Source: Sorghum bicolor
Lineage: Eukaryota; Streptophyta; Magnoliopsida; Poales; Poaceae
Assembly (NCBI RefSeq): GCF_000003195.3
Contig: NC_012873.2
Span: 3,805,894 to 3,869,893 of the forward strand
Length of the DNA: 64,000 nucleotides
Reading direction: 5' to 3'
Below the pieces are notes generated by a model, which saw only the letters and a list, made by a program, of their open reading frames with translations, was not told where the DNA came from and searched no databases. The translations under genes and the position numbers were made by a program. Each line of letters opens with the position of its first letter. Within the stretch, counting starts at the first letter, position 1. This document shows positions 46,340 to 57,504 of the stretch, in pieces.

Positions 46340-46945
46340 ATACACTTGGTGGTGCCGTCAGGGGAAGAGCAGAAACCGAGCTGGAGAGGACGTGCACGAC
46401 GTCACGCATGGTGGGCCGTGCGTGTCTGCTCTCGCGGATCGGACGCACGATATTCCCACCGTGAAGAGGCGAGCGATCAGGCCGGCCGGCTCTGGCGGCA
46501 GCCGGGGGTGCGCCACGGCCAGGACTGCCGCCGTGTCCGTGGGTCTCGGCACGACGCTCTGCGTCTCGTCGCCCCGTGCAGCGTGTACGCGTACTCCGCA
46601 CGCACCACCTACTCCGTGCCTGTCACTGTATTGCTATGGCAACGCAACAGTGTATGCCGAGCGCACGTCACGTTCTTAGTTCTTTACCAGGAGCGATGTA
46701 CCCATTACGTGCCGGCGACGACCGACATGGGCTCCTGCGCCGCCACCGCTGTCGTGGTGCCGGAGCAGGACGCGCGCGGCGCGGCTGAGGAACTTGGCGA
46801 GGCCGAATTCGGCGACGTGCGCCTCCATCCATCGCCGAGAGCACACTCTGCCGATGGCGTTCTCCTCCCTGAGGCACCCGAGCACGTCGTCATGTTCTTG
46901 AACCGTGTCATCTTCCACGCCGTAGGCCGCCCACGGATTACATGT
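46340..46945 (-). pseudogene. CLAVATA1-like LRR receptor kinase relic
   Basis: Minus-strand sequence holds scattered kinase pieces in order. These are WKMTRF and then HDDVLGCLREENAIG in another frame (the stretch before the glycine loop), joined directly to EAHVAEFGLAKFL (the DFG region, with D changed to E). Next is a remnant of the activation segment (MSVVAGT, then GYIAPG-like codons) followed by a GTAAAG donor-like site. Farther on are HPRLPPEPAGLIARLFTVGISCVR and, after another frame shift, ESRHARPTMRDVVHVLSS. Most of the N-lobe and the catalytic loop are missing, and there are at least three frame disruptions. The wording matches CLV1-type (class XI) kinases rather than the intact neighbour, so this is an unrelated dead copy. 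Confidence 0.75.
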
Positions 46946-47006
46946 AAATTATGTAATTATGGACTAACTATACTTAAAAGATTTGTCTCGTAAAATAACA
47001 TATAAA

Positions 47007-47339
47007 GGCCCTGTTTAGATTGGAGATGAAAAAATTTTAGATGTCACTTCAGATGTGTCGGAAGGATGTCGGGAGGGGGTGTTTAGAAACTAATAAAAAA
47101 CAAATTACATAGCTCGTCTGGAAACTTCAATACAAATCTATTAAGCATAATTAATCTGTCATTAGCATATGTAGGTTACTGTAGCACTTAAGGCTAATCA
47201 TAGACTAACTAGGCTTAAAAGATTCGTCTCGCGATTTTAAACCAACCTGTGTAATTAGTTTATTTTTTATCTACATTTAATGTTCCATGTATGTGTTCAA
47301 AGATTCGATGTGATGGATGAAAAATTTTTAGATAGGGCC
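47007..47339. mobile_element. Tourist-like element, GGCCCTGTTTAG ends
   Basis: Begins GGCCCTGTTTAGATTGG and ends TTTTTAGATAGGGCC. The right half shares the internal blocks of the window's main MITE family; the left half (GATGTCGGGAGGGGGTGTTTAG) does not, suggesting a composite or nested element. Confidence 0.5.
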
Positions 47340-48283
47340 AAAGTCTCATAAAATTTGATATGATAGAAAATCTTAAAAAAAATTTAGATTTTAGGGTGAA
47401 CTAATTAAATAAGGCCGGAATAATAATCCACGTCCTCGTCCGCTGTCCCTTTCCACGCGTAACGCGCGTGGCACATTCATTGTTTAGCCCATGGTGCACG
47501 TCAGAGTCCAGTGAGTGTCAAGCGTCACGTATTCACGTCCGGCGCGGCAAGGCAGAAGCGGAAGCCCGTAGGAACTTTCCTCCAAGCCCCCATGCAGGGC
47601 TGCAGGCCGTTGCACGCAGCACTTCCCTGGATACCTCTGGCCCGGCAGTTTCCTCTCCTGGTTGGCGGCTCCTCCATCGACGCCGCCGCTGCACACCACT
47701 ACAGCCGCAAGTGCGTCATCATCAGTTTACAGCCTGCTGTCAGTCATTTAATAGTATTTTTTTTTTCATAAAAAATCAGTCAACGATATTTTTTACAACC
47801 GGCGCACACAGACTTGGAAGTTGGAACGCCAACCAACGCGGCAAGTCAGGTCCATATATTCCATTCCATCCATCCATCCGGCGGCGTGCGCGCATCCAAA
47901 AGAGTCCAATGCAAGTTGAGCGCGGGCGCGGCCGGTGCAGAAGCACCAAGGTCCAACGCCGACGACGCCGTACGTGCTCGCTGTCGCTAGGGGGTGGGCC
48001 GGCCGGGGATCCACCTAATAAACTATTGACTGCATGCGGCCACCTGTCCTTGTCGAAATGGTAGGCGAGCCCCGGCGGCAGGCATGCATGAGCAGTGACC
48101 GGCCACAGACCACAGTAGCAACAGCATGCATGAGTGCAACAACGAGCGAGCCAGCGCGCGAGTGCCTGTGCTTCTCACTCATGCACCGCCGCACCGGTGG
48201 CTCGCTCACTCGCGCGCTCATCACCACACGTTTAGTCACGATGTAGCTGGGCGTCTGCGTCTAGCGCTGCATAATTGCTCTAG

Positions 48284-48512
48284 GTCTGTTTGGTCGAAGT
48301 TGTTAAAGTTTAATAGGTACGGTAGCATTTTCGTTTTATTTAACAATTAGTGTCTATTCATAGACTAATTAGGCTCAAAAGATCCGTCTCGCAAATTACT
48401 CTCTAGTTGTATTTTTAGTTTTATAAATAGTTTATATTTAATACTTCATGCATATGTCCAAACATTCGATGTGACTGACAATAAACTTTAACTGACGCAA
48501 CCAAACGGGCCC
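48284..48512. mobile_element. Tourist-like MITE, variant ends
   Basis: Ends are GTCTGTTTGGTCG and CCAAACGGGCCC, flanked by TAG on both sides. The interior has TAGCATTTTCGTTTTATT and CATGCATATGTCCAAACATT blocks. Confidence 0.65.
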
Positions 48513-48982
48513 TAGTCGTCTCGGCCGGGTCCCGGCCTGCAGTCCAAGACAATTATTGCCATATCAAGCCATATCTCTCGTGATGAATTGAAACAAACTA
48601 ATTTGATGTTTACAGATTTTTTGTGTATTTTTAAATAAAATTAGTACAATTGGTACAAGCTCCATGTAGAACAAAGCTAGAAACTATTGATATTTTAGAA
48701 CAAAGTCGGTATGTTTAGAACAAAGTCAGTAAATTCTAAATTTACTCAAACTAGATATATACACACCTCAAATTTCCCCAAAACAGTTATTTTTTTAAAA
48801 AAAAATAGATTTCTTGTTAGGGATGTGGGTTGTTGGGTGGATCTAATTTTTACGGTGTCCAAAATAAACTTTTAGGTTCTGCCGGAGTTTTTCTACGACG
48901 CAGGTGCACGAGGTTTGATGGGGCTAGCATGCATGGAACTAAATAAATGGGTCCTATAAATATATTGATGTGGGTATAGATG

Positions 48983-49234
48983 CAGGGACGAAGCCAGAAA
49001 AAAATTTAGAAATGGCTGAACAAAAGTTCTACATCAACTTAGCTCTACTATTACTCCTCGTAAATATAGATTAATAATGAAATTCACAAAATATATCTAA
49101 AAAATAAAGTGTTCTGTCCACACTACCTTATAAATTTGTGTCTAAAATTAGAAGAAGAACACTAAAAATTCCACTGGACCAGCAGCGGTAGGGGGGCTGG
49201 AGCCCCCCTAGCCCCCCTGCTGGCTTCGTCGCTG
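48983..49234. mobile_element. hAT-type MITE, 252 bp, 8-bp target duplication
   Basis: The 15-bp ends CAGGGACGAAGCCAG and CTGGCTTCGTCGCTG are inverted repeats with one mismatch. The perfect 8-bp duplication TATAGATG flanks it (48975-48982 and 49235-49242). Eight-base duplication and CAGGG ends are typical of the hAT superfamily. It has no coding capacity. A GC-rich stem (GGGGGGCTGGAGCCCCCC) lies near the right end. Confidence 0.9.
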
Positions 49235-49730
49235 TATAGATGTAGATATTTTATTTAAAGAGTGAAACATACAATCGGTTCTTAAGTTTTTCACATTTCA
49301 TATTAGTGTTCATTAACCGTCATTCAGCTTTTTAAGTAGTTCACTATAAATCTAATCATAGACCTGAAGTCATACTTCAAATAAACTATTTGAAAAGTTA
49401 AAGGACCTGTATAATCATTTTGAATAGGTAAATGAGAATGTAGGAAAAATTAAAGAATAAAGACCCATAGTGTATTGAGTCTCTATCAAATAATCGGGTG
49501 TCTGTACATTCTTTTTCATTTTTTTATTTGTATTATTTATCTTCTACCTCTCGCCCTGACGGTCGGCCACCGCGCGCTAAGGTTCATCCCAGACCGCCCT
49601 CTTCCACTCTCTTCCACCCTTGTCATCTTCTCCAGCTCTAGCGAGCTCATCGATCACCATATTCTCCAGCTATCCATTTATCCTTGTAGAATTTTAAATT
49701 TACCCTCTCTTTATTTAACATTTGTTTAGT

Positions 49731-49902
49731 TTTTTAAAAAAAATACAAATTCCTCGTCACATCGAATATTGCGGCACATGCATAAAGCAATAAATATAGA
49801 TAAAAAATAACTAATTACACAGTTTATCTGTAATTTGCGAGACGAAATCTTTTAAGGTTAGTTAGTTTATGATTAGACGAAAATAATGAACTAAACAAGG
49901 CC
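49731..49902. mobile_element. Tourist-like MITE copy upstream of the isomerase gene
   Basis: Runs from TTTGTTTAGTTT to GAACTAAACAAGGCC with the family interior (CATCGAATATTGCGGCACAT, TAACTAATTACACAG). It ends about 280 bp before the isomerase start codon. Confidence 0.75.
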
Positions 49903-50186
49903 TAGTTCATAAAAATACATGACGACACATCAATCATCATCATCACCAAATAATGACCGAGGAGCCTCACACAGTCACACATCCGGCATTCCCTGTTTCC
50001 GTTGCTGTGTCGCACTCGCACGCCTCGTGCTCGTGCTCCCTCCGCCTTCCTTCCCTTCCACCGTTTGCTCTGCGTGGCCGCGTCTCCCCAGATCGCAATT
50101 CGCAAGAAACGAACCCCGCCCGCAACCCACCCTCTCACCGCGGCATTTCCTCGAACGCCCCGCGCGTGCCGCGCCCCTCGCCGCCC

Positions 50187-53100
50187 ATGGGCTCCCTCCC
50201 GGTGCCAGCCTCGGCGGAATGCGCCCCGCAGGGGCGCGCCACGGTGTCGGCGTCGGACCTGGCGCCGCTCTTCTCCGCGCAGCGCCGGCACCTGGACCAC
50301 TTCTTCGACAGCCTCGACATGTCGCAGGCGGCGGCGTTCGCGCAGGCGCTGATCGACGCGCCGGGCGCCGTCTTCTTCACGGGCGTCGGCAAGTCGGGCA
50401 TCGTGGCGTGCAAGATCGCGCAGACGCTGGCGTCGCTGGGCTTCGCGAGGGCGGGGTTCCTGGCCCCCGTCGACGCGCTCCACGGCGACATCGGCGCGCT
50501 CTTCCCCGGGGACGTCCTCGTGCTCATCTCCAAGTCCGGAGCCTCCGACGAGCTGCTCGCGCTCGCGCCCTGCGCGCGCGCCAAGGGCGCCTACCTCATC
50601 TCGCTCACCTCCGCGGCCTCGGGGGCTGAATGCCCGCTCGCCGCGGCCTGCGACCTCAACGTCCACCTGCCGCTGCAGGGAGAGGTGTGCCCCTTCGGCC
50701 TCGCGCCCGTCACCTCCACCGCCATCCAGATGGTGTTTGGGGACACCGTCATCGCCGCCATCATGGAGGCAAGGCGACTCTCCAGGGACCAGTACGCCTC
50801 CAACCATCCCGCTGGCAAGATCGGCAAGACCCTCATCTTCAAGGTGAATCAATCACCTCTAACCCTAACATAAACATGCTGATGGCATTACAGTTACTTG
50901 TTTTTTTAAGAAACGCTCAAATTACTTTGTGCCGACACCCAGTGAGATATGAGATCCCAGACACCCAGACGCTTTATCACTGCTAGGATTCCTTCACCGT
51001 TGCGTGTCGGTGGCGGTGGGATCGGTTCAAAATTGCCTTGGTTAAACGGTCACTATGATTCGATAATCTTGTCGCTATCCAACCGACATTTTGTTTCTGT
51101 TCGTGGCTACCTATCATGTTCTTTTTTGTGGATATGGAGGAGATCTTATTACTTGTCGTTTTCGCAGTCGTTTTGTTGTCTCAAGAAGAATACAACAAGC
51201 TCAAAAAAAGAAAAAGAAAAATACAACAAAGTGCCCCATCATTTGTGTGCCATTTTGTTTAATTGTGACCATTATCTACAAATGTCATAGCAGAGGATGA
51301 TGAGTTGGGTGTGCATAACTTGTCATATTTGAATGATTGTTTTGTTCTATTCATCTGCAAAATAGTTACTGAATTCTAAAACAGGAGTAGATCTTGTGTC
51401 TTCAACCATCTGATTTCTGTGGGGCTGTTGTTAAATCAGCATCTGCAATATCTTGTGCTGCCACCCAGTGGGAGACATAAGATGCCAGATGCTTATTTTA
51501 CTGTTGCGTGTCGGTGTCGTTGTGTGTCGGTGTCGGTAGGATTGGTCCAATAAATAGCCCTAGTGAAATGTGCTTTATGATTGGATAATTTTATCACCAT
51601 CCAACCGACATATTTCTTTTTGTTTATGGTTACCTGTCATGGTCCTTTTTATATGCAGATGCCTTTTTTTTTGCTCTTTTTCCCTATTGCAAGAACAACA
51701 AAACAAAAAGGTTCCTGTGTGTATTATTGATTGCTAATAGTGACAGTTATTAACAAGCTGCGTAGCTCTGGGAGATGTGTAAGGCCAGCTGTTCATGACA
51801 TGGCATATTCGAATGAAGCCCTGTTCACATGCAAAGTAGTTACTGAAAATGAAAACAAGCTTAGATCTTGTTTTTCCAGTTATCTTATTTCTGTGGGTGT
51901 TGTTATTGATCCAGCATTAGCATGTGTGTCATTTTCTTGTTATATATAGGCGAGGTGTGCATGACTTGTCATTTTTTAATGATTGTTTTGTTCTGTTCAT
52001 CTGCAAAGTAGTTACTGAATTCTAAAACAAGAGTAGATCTTATCTCTTCAACCATCTGATTTTTGTGGGGCTGTTGTTAAGTCAGCATGTGCAATATCTT
52101 CTGCTGCCACCCGGTGGGAGACATAAGATGCCAGATGCTTATTACTACTAGGATTCCTTTACCGTTGGGTGTCGATGACGGTGGGATTGGTCCAATAAAT
52201 AGCCCTGGTGAAATGTTTGCTTTATGATTGGATAATTTTGTTGCTATCCAACTAACATTTTTTTTCTGTTTATGGTTACCTGACACTGTCCTTTTATATG
52301 CACATGCCCTTTTTTGCGTTTTTTCTCTGTTGCCAGAAAAACAAAACAAAAGAGTTCCTAATCATTTGTGTGTATTATCGATGGTCTAGTGGCAGTTATT
52401 AACAAGCTATGTAGCTCTGGGTGATGTGTAAGGCCAGCTGTTCATGACATGACATATTTGAATGAAGCCTTGTTCATGTGCAAAGTAGTTACTAAAAATG
52501 AAAACAAGCTTAGATCTTGTTCTCCCAGTTATCTGATTTCTGTGGGTGTTGTTATTGATCCAGCATCGGCATGTGTGTCATTTTATTGTTTCTATAGGTG
52601 AGGTGTCTTTTAGACTCTTTGTTTTTACACAAACACCCTGCAGGTTAAGGATGTTATGAAGAAACAGAATGAACTTCCTCTGTGCAAGGAGGGAGATATG
52701 ATAATGGAGCAACTCACTGAGCTCACCAGTAAAGGTTGTGGTTGTTTGCTTGTGGTTGATGAAGAGCATCATTTGATTGGGACCTTCACTGATGGTGATC
52801 TCCGGCGGACATTGAAGGCAAGCGGGCCAGCTATCTTCAGTCTCACAGTTGGAGAGATGTGCAACAGGTTTGTCAACATGAACTTATATTACCTGGCCTG
52901 TATGAATTCCTTCTTTCGTAAGTACAGCGGTATTTGTAGGATGCTGAGATCTTTTCAGTACATCTGCAATTTGGAAATGGCAAAGTACAAGCAGTACTTT
53001 CTTGTTCTTTCCATATTTTGTTTTCATCCTATTTCTGAAGTATTGTTATTTTATAAACCATATAAATTTGGACGTATTAACCTTTACAGATTGCAGGAGT

Positions 53101-53865
53101 AGCTGTACTATGAAAAACACAAGTCTCTCTCTTTCTCTCTCTCTGTCTCTCTCTCTCTCTCCCTAATAGCTGAGTAGCCTATATCCTCGATACAACATGC
53201 TAATAAATGAAATTCAATATAAATTATGCATTATATAGCTCTGGGGTTCATTGTTTTTGCAGAACTGTATATGTATATAGCTACATTGTGTTTTACTGGG
53301 AATAAACATTTGTTTGTCAGCAGCAATATACTTCAATATACAATGTGATAAACAGTTTTGACTGAGAATAAGTAGTTTTCTTACTACCTCTGTTTTGTTT
53401 TTTCAAGAGTTGGTTTTCATTGTTTGGTTCTATTAATTTCTCATATGAACTTTGTTTGCGTGTTCAAGCTTTGATGTAAGATACACTATCAAAGAAAGAA
53501 AATTCTGTCTCATTATCGAACTGGATTTGGAACATCCTGCTTTTCTGATCTTTCAAGGCTGCATATTTGCCTGTTCATTGTTACATTCAATGAAAATAAA
53601 TGCCTTTGGTAGTTCCATATCCAGTTGTTTTGTATAGATAATGCTCAGTGCCGTATATTTGTGGCGTCATATGCAAGTCTTGTCTAACTTCCCTGCACTC
53701 TTTAACAGGAATCCAAGAACAATAACTGCGGAGGCAATGGCAGTTGAAGCCATGGAGAAGATGGAGTCACCTCCTTCACCTGTACAGTTCTTGCCTGTTA
53801 TCAACGATAACAACATCGTGTGTGGGATCATCACATTGCATGGATTGGTCTCTGCCGGATTGTAG
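50187..53865 (+). CDS. arabinose-5-phosphate isomerase (SIS plus CBS domains)
   Basis: Interconverts ribulose-5-phosphate and arabinose-5-phosphate, the first step toward KDO, a sugar of pectic rhamnogalacturonan II. Exons 50187-50843, 52644-52867 and 53709-53865 give 345 residues. The SIS domain spans about residues 30-215: GVGKSG (66-71), the following H99 of DALHGD, SKSGAS (115-120) and [10 protein letters not shown] near its end. Two CBS domains follow (VKDVM...[18 protein letters not shown] and [10 protein letters not shown]...[18 protein letters not shown]). Architecture and length match bacterial KdsD and Arabidopsis SETH3. The start at 50187 ([10 protein letters not shown]) agrees with the family. 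The frame remains open upstream to an ATG at 49953, which would add 78 residues. No damage is seen. Intron 1 (1.8 kb) consists largely of repeated units. Confidence 0.92.
50940..52600. repeat. tandem repeat of about 650 bp in intron 1 of the isomerase gene
   Basis: Segments near 51311-51950 and 51957-52600 are about 80-90% alike by eye. Shared phrases include CATCTGCAAA.TAGTTACTGA at 51353/51999 and TGTGTAAGGCCAGCTGTTCA at 51776/52425. A shorter third copy of part of the unit (GACGCTTTATCACTGCTAGG, GCTATCCAACCGACATTTTG) is at 50940-51120. Confidence 0.8.
53121..53162. repeat. (CT)n microsatellite in isomerase intron 2
   Basis: An interrupted CT-rich run of about 40 bp. Confidence 0.85.
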
Positions 53866-54549
53866 ACTTTTGTGCATCATCGACTTCTGCTGGATTGTAA
53901 GCTTATGTGCCAGCTTACCGGGTTCTAAACTTCTAGTTGCAGTTGCAGATATCCTTGCTGCCCAGGAGGCATTTTATTGCTAGAGTATTTATGTGAAGCC
54001 TAGACTCTTTAGTGTACCCTTATGTATAGTGGTGGATAAGAGGAATATGGTACACTGCTGTTTTGCAGTTGGCTGTTAAATAATGCTTGTGTTTTGTACA
54101 TAACTTATTTAAAATGTCGATTATCTTGGTTTCTCTTAACGCATCTGTGTGTGTTGCAGACTGAGCTCACGCACTTTGTTTGGCTTAAACATGTTCAAAT
54201 ATAACGTCCATCTTTTCTAGATGACAGATTGTGTCGTGCTCGATTAACTTCTCCATGTGCAAATGCAAACAGATAAGGTCACTGCATCAAGCTGATGCTT
54301 ACCAAGCACAGACATTGTTCACAAATCACAAGCAAGCGTAGAACAGCTAACTCGACTAGATATGCATTTAGAAGGCGTGGTAGAGTTATACATGCACTCA
54401 ACAAACACAATAGTTCATCGTGCTTCATCCGGCCTTAAGTCTTTAAGTTCCAGAATTCTAATGGCACACTGTTCAAGCACACCAATGCTCCATACCTCCA
54501 GCAACTTCTACTGAAGTCCAAAGCCTCCAACATCTAGCCGCTACAAGCT
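53866..54549. other. convergent 3' regions of the isomerase and WHIRLY2 genes
   Basis: Contains the 3' untranslated regions of two genes facing each other. No further gene is seen. Confidence 0.6.
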
Positions 54550-57504
54550 TCACCTTTCCCATTCAGAATCCGGGTGTGGACGCTCTACCCTGGGCTTGCT
54601 GATAGCTGGAGGAGATGGGTGGTGATTGGTTAAAGCCTGATCCCAACCCATGATGTGCGGCAATGCAAACTGCATGAATACAAAGGCCAGGCAGTCAGAA
54701 AGTATAAATAGAGCATAGAAAGTAGCAATTCAATTAGTGAACAACAATGGTTATGTGCAAGTGTCAACGCATTCATGACTCATAGACATACACCAATCAT
54801 TTTCAACAACAACGTAAAGTTCAATAGCATTGGAAATTCCATATGCCTGAAAACACTGACAAGGCATGAATTCATGGGGATGCTGATATATTTTTTATGC
54901 CTCTGGTAACACTGATAAACCAAATGGAAACATTGAAACTTACACTCAGAGTTGTGCGCATCACAGCAAACTCAGCTTTTGTGATAGGGACTGAAAGACG
55001 ATCATTAGTCTTCTCCACGCTGTTCACAACAGCTGCAAAAAATGGTGCATTTCCGAGATAAACCAATCAGTAGACAGTTTTAACCAGGTACAAGGGAACA
55101 TATCAGATAAAAGAACATTGATGTCGCACTGCAATGGTAAGTGCTAACTAGCTATAGCACGAAGCATTTCGTTTTTCATTTCAGGAAGCTGTTTTAACAG
55201 TGGCGAAAGCTCCAACTTAATACAAGAGACTATCTGATCAATGGGCAATGCCTCAATAGTATTCACAAGATTATCATGTCCTTTCCGGTAAAGCTTTTAG
55301 GCTAGTAGTAGTAGCAGTGCTCAATATTTGGTAGATCAAATATCTAACATTACAAAGACAGGCAGTTGAAAATTGAAATAGGAGAGTCGCTTACTTATAT
55401 TAACAAAGTATCCACTGTCACTGCCAAGTGGAGTGATCGACAGCGATTTTTTCACCATTCCTTCATTACTTGATGCACAAAAAGAGTGGAGTTAGAATGA
55501 TAATATGCAAACATAACTTCTGTCTGATCGTTTGTGTTCATGCAGTACCACAACAAACCTTGATTTCATGGATGGGTCATGGAAAAATTCACAGGATTCA
55601 GCAGGCCCAAGACTTATCAAGCTTCCAACCTCGGTTGGTGACAGAGCAAAGAGCTACATAACATATATTCCACAATCATAAAATTAAGGCACATGCAGTT
55701 GGCAAAAATACTAATAGGTCTTATTCAGAGTAGTTATCTTCATGAGCAAATAAACTACAAAAGAAATAATGGCTACCTGTTTCTTTGTAAAGTCATACTT
55801 CCTTGGTCCAACAGCAGGAAAGAAGGTCAACATGATTGATCCATTTCTGCTCACTCGAGATCCACCGGACTAATAAAACAGAGAAATTATGATGTGGAGG
55901 AAAAACAATGTATGCCCAAAAAACAGTTAAATCTAAAAAGAAAGATACTTCTAATTTGCTGAAACTTGGCAGTATAGGTTGTATAGAAAGTGCAGCCTTT
56001 CCCTTGAACACAGTATAGCTTGCATACTTTTTGCTAGACAAGTTATCTGCATATTTAAGGATTAAGCAAACATCAATATTGATGTTACTACTCAGCACGC
56101 AGAAGGCTGATTAACAACAAGAACAGAGACAAAGGCTTCACCATCAATATTTGCTGCTGAAGTTGAAACAGCTTGTTGGAATGTCAGTGAACCACTCAAA
56201 AGAGATTCTTTTAGATCAAAACCTCTCCTGTGAAAGGAAAACAAGATTTCATAACTTAAAAATAGTCATTTAACTCATCGATCCAGAGATTGAAGACTAC
56301 AGTAGTGTTAGATGCCGATCTGAATCCAGCTGGCAAAAAAGGCTGCAGAAACATACCACAGCAAAAAAGAATGACTTGAATATGAAACCTCAAGGTTCCG
56401 TGGTATTTTTTTTTTAAAAAAAAAACTAAGACATTTGCATGATGTTAATCATCCAGTCAACAGTGTACATTGATACTTGGTAAAATATAAAATGGGAGCT
56501 ACACAAACATATCAAAGCTGAAAAATAGAAATGGTCATCTGTGTACAAAACAGCTAATTTTCAGCATGACTTGTATTCTCGTCATTACATAGCAGCATCA
56601 AATCCAATCCTAAATAAGTTATTGGTAGTGGTATGTTTGATCTTCATGATTTGCCATTTTGCCTAACAAGATAGACTGTTCATTCAAGGCATTAAGCACA
56701 TCAACTAATCGGACACATTACACTTCAGGCAAATTGATTTATATTATTGAACAATAACTGCACCCACTAATCGACACAAGCAATCACATCCTGAACACTG
56801 GATACTATTTATAATATTGAACAATAACTGCGCCCACTAGAAGGGAGAAATAAGTACTCCCTCCGTCCGCAAATAAATGCACATCTCGCATCCCGAGGAG
56901 TCAAACTTTTTTAAGTTTGACTAGAAATATATCAAATAATATCAATATTTGTATCTACAAATTAGTATATTATGAAAGTATATTTCATGCTCAATCTAAT
57001 GATATATATTACATATAATAAATATTAGTATATTTTTATATATATTTAGTCAAATTTAAAAATGTTTGACGCCTCGGGAAACGAGATGTGCACTTATTTG
57101 TGGACGGAGGGAGTAATGTTCATTCTATACAGAATATCACACAGGAATGTGCAATCCGCTAACGCAAGGGAAGCGGGGGAATCCTCTACAGCGAAATCTG
57201 CACTTACCAGAAAACATATCGTCTGTGCATAAACCCTACCCCTAAAACCCTCACCTAAAACCCCGGGCAGGGGCCACCCTGACTACAGCATCAGGCACAG
57301 CAGTACAGTACGCGCACAGGCGTCACCGTCACCCGATCGAAAACCCACCCGAATGGCTCCGAGTGCGCCGAACATCGCCCACGGATAGACGAATGGCACC
57401 GCGGCGGCGGCCGCTCCGGGAAGCGAGGTATGAGCGACAGAGTTAGGGTTGAGAGCCGCGGCTCACCTGGAGGCGGAGGGGAGGAAGCGGGAGAGCCGCA
57501 GCAT
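54550..57504 (-). CDS. WHY2: WHIRLY2 single-stranded DNA-binding protein
   Basis: Eight minus-strand exons give 230 residues: 57504-57467, 56227-56142, 56046-55949, 55869-55777, 55653-55559, 55468-55395, 55032-54944 and 54669-54550. WHIRLY proteins bind single-stranded DNA as tetramers and guard organelle genomes against illegitimate recombination. The conserved KGKAAL motif is at residues 56-61, followed by [46 protein letters not shown] and CEFFHDPS. The end, PHPDSEWER, matches WHY2 rather than the chloroplast WHY1. The N-terminus ([13 protein letters not shown]) is arginine- and serine-rich, consistent with mitochondrial import, the known site of WHY2. All junctions keep frame. The 1.24-kb first intron holds a Stowaway MITE. 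TGGGCC/GGCCCA motifs lie upstream (57660-57710). Confidence 0.92.
56857..57113. mobile_element. Stowaway MITE in WHIRLY2 intron 1
   Basis: Ends CTCCCTCCGTCCGCAAATAA and TTATTTGTGGACGGAGGGAG are near-perfect inverted repeats, flanked by TA on both sides. 257 bp, AT-rich interior. Confidence 0.92.
57231..57266. repeat. degenerate telomere-like repeat in WHIRLY2 intron 1
   Basis: Four closely spaced AAACCCTA-type units (AAACCCTACCCCTAAAACCC, then CTCACCTAAAACCCC) resemble the plant telomere repeat. They lie 200 bp downstream of the WHIRLY2 first exon and may act as telobox-like promoter elements. Confidence 0.5.

Larger units (their letters stand above)
46946..49952. other. intergenic, MITE-rich, no supported gene
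   Basis: Contains MITE pieces (46930-47000, 47007-47339), GC-rich DNA without recognisable coding content (47400-48250), further MITEs (48284-48512, 48983-49234, 49731-49902) and AT-rich filler. Confidence 0.45.

Noticed and set aside
48100..48220. Possible microRNA precursor (inverted GCGAGCCAGCGCGCGAG / CTCGCTCACTCGCGCGC)
   Set aside because: The pairing is short and GC-repeat driven, with no match to a known plant microRNA that I recognise.
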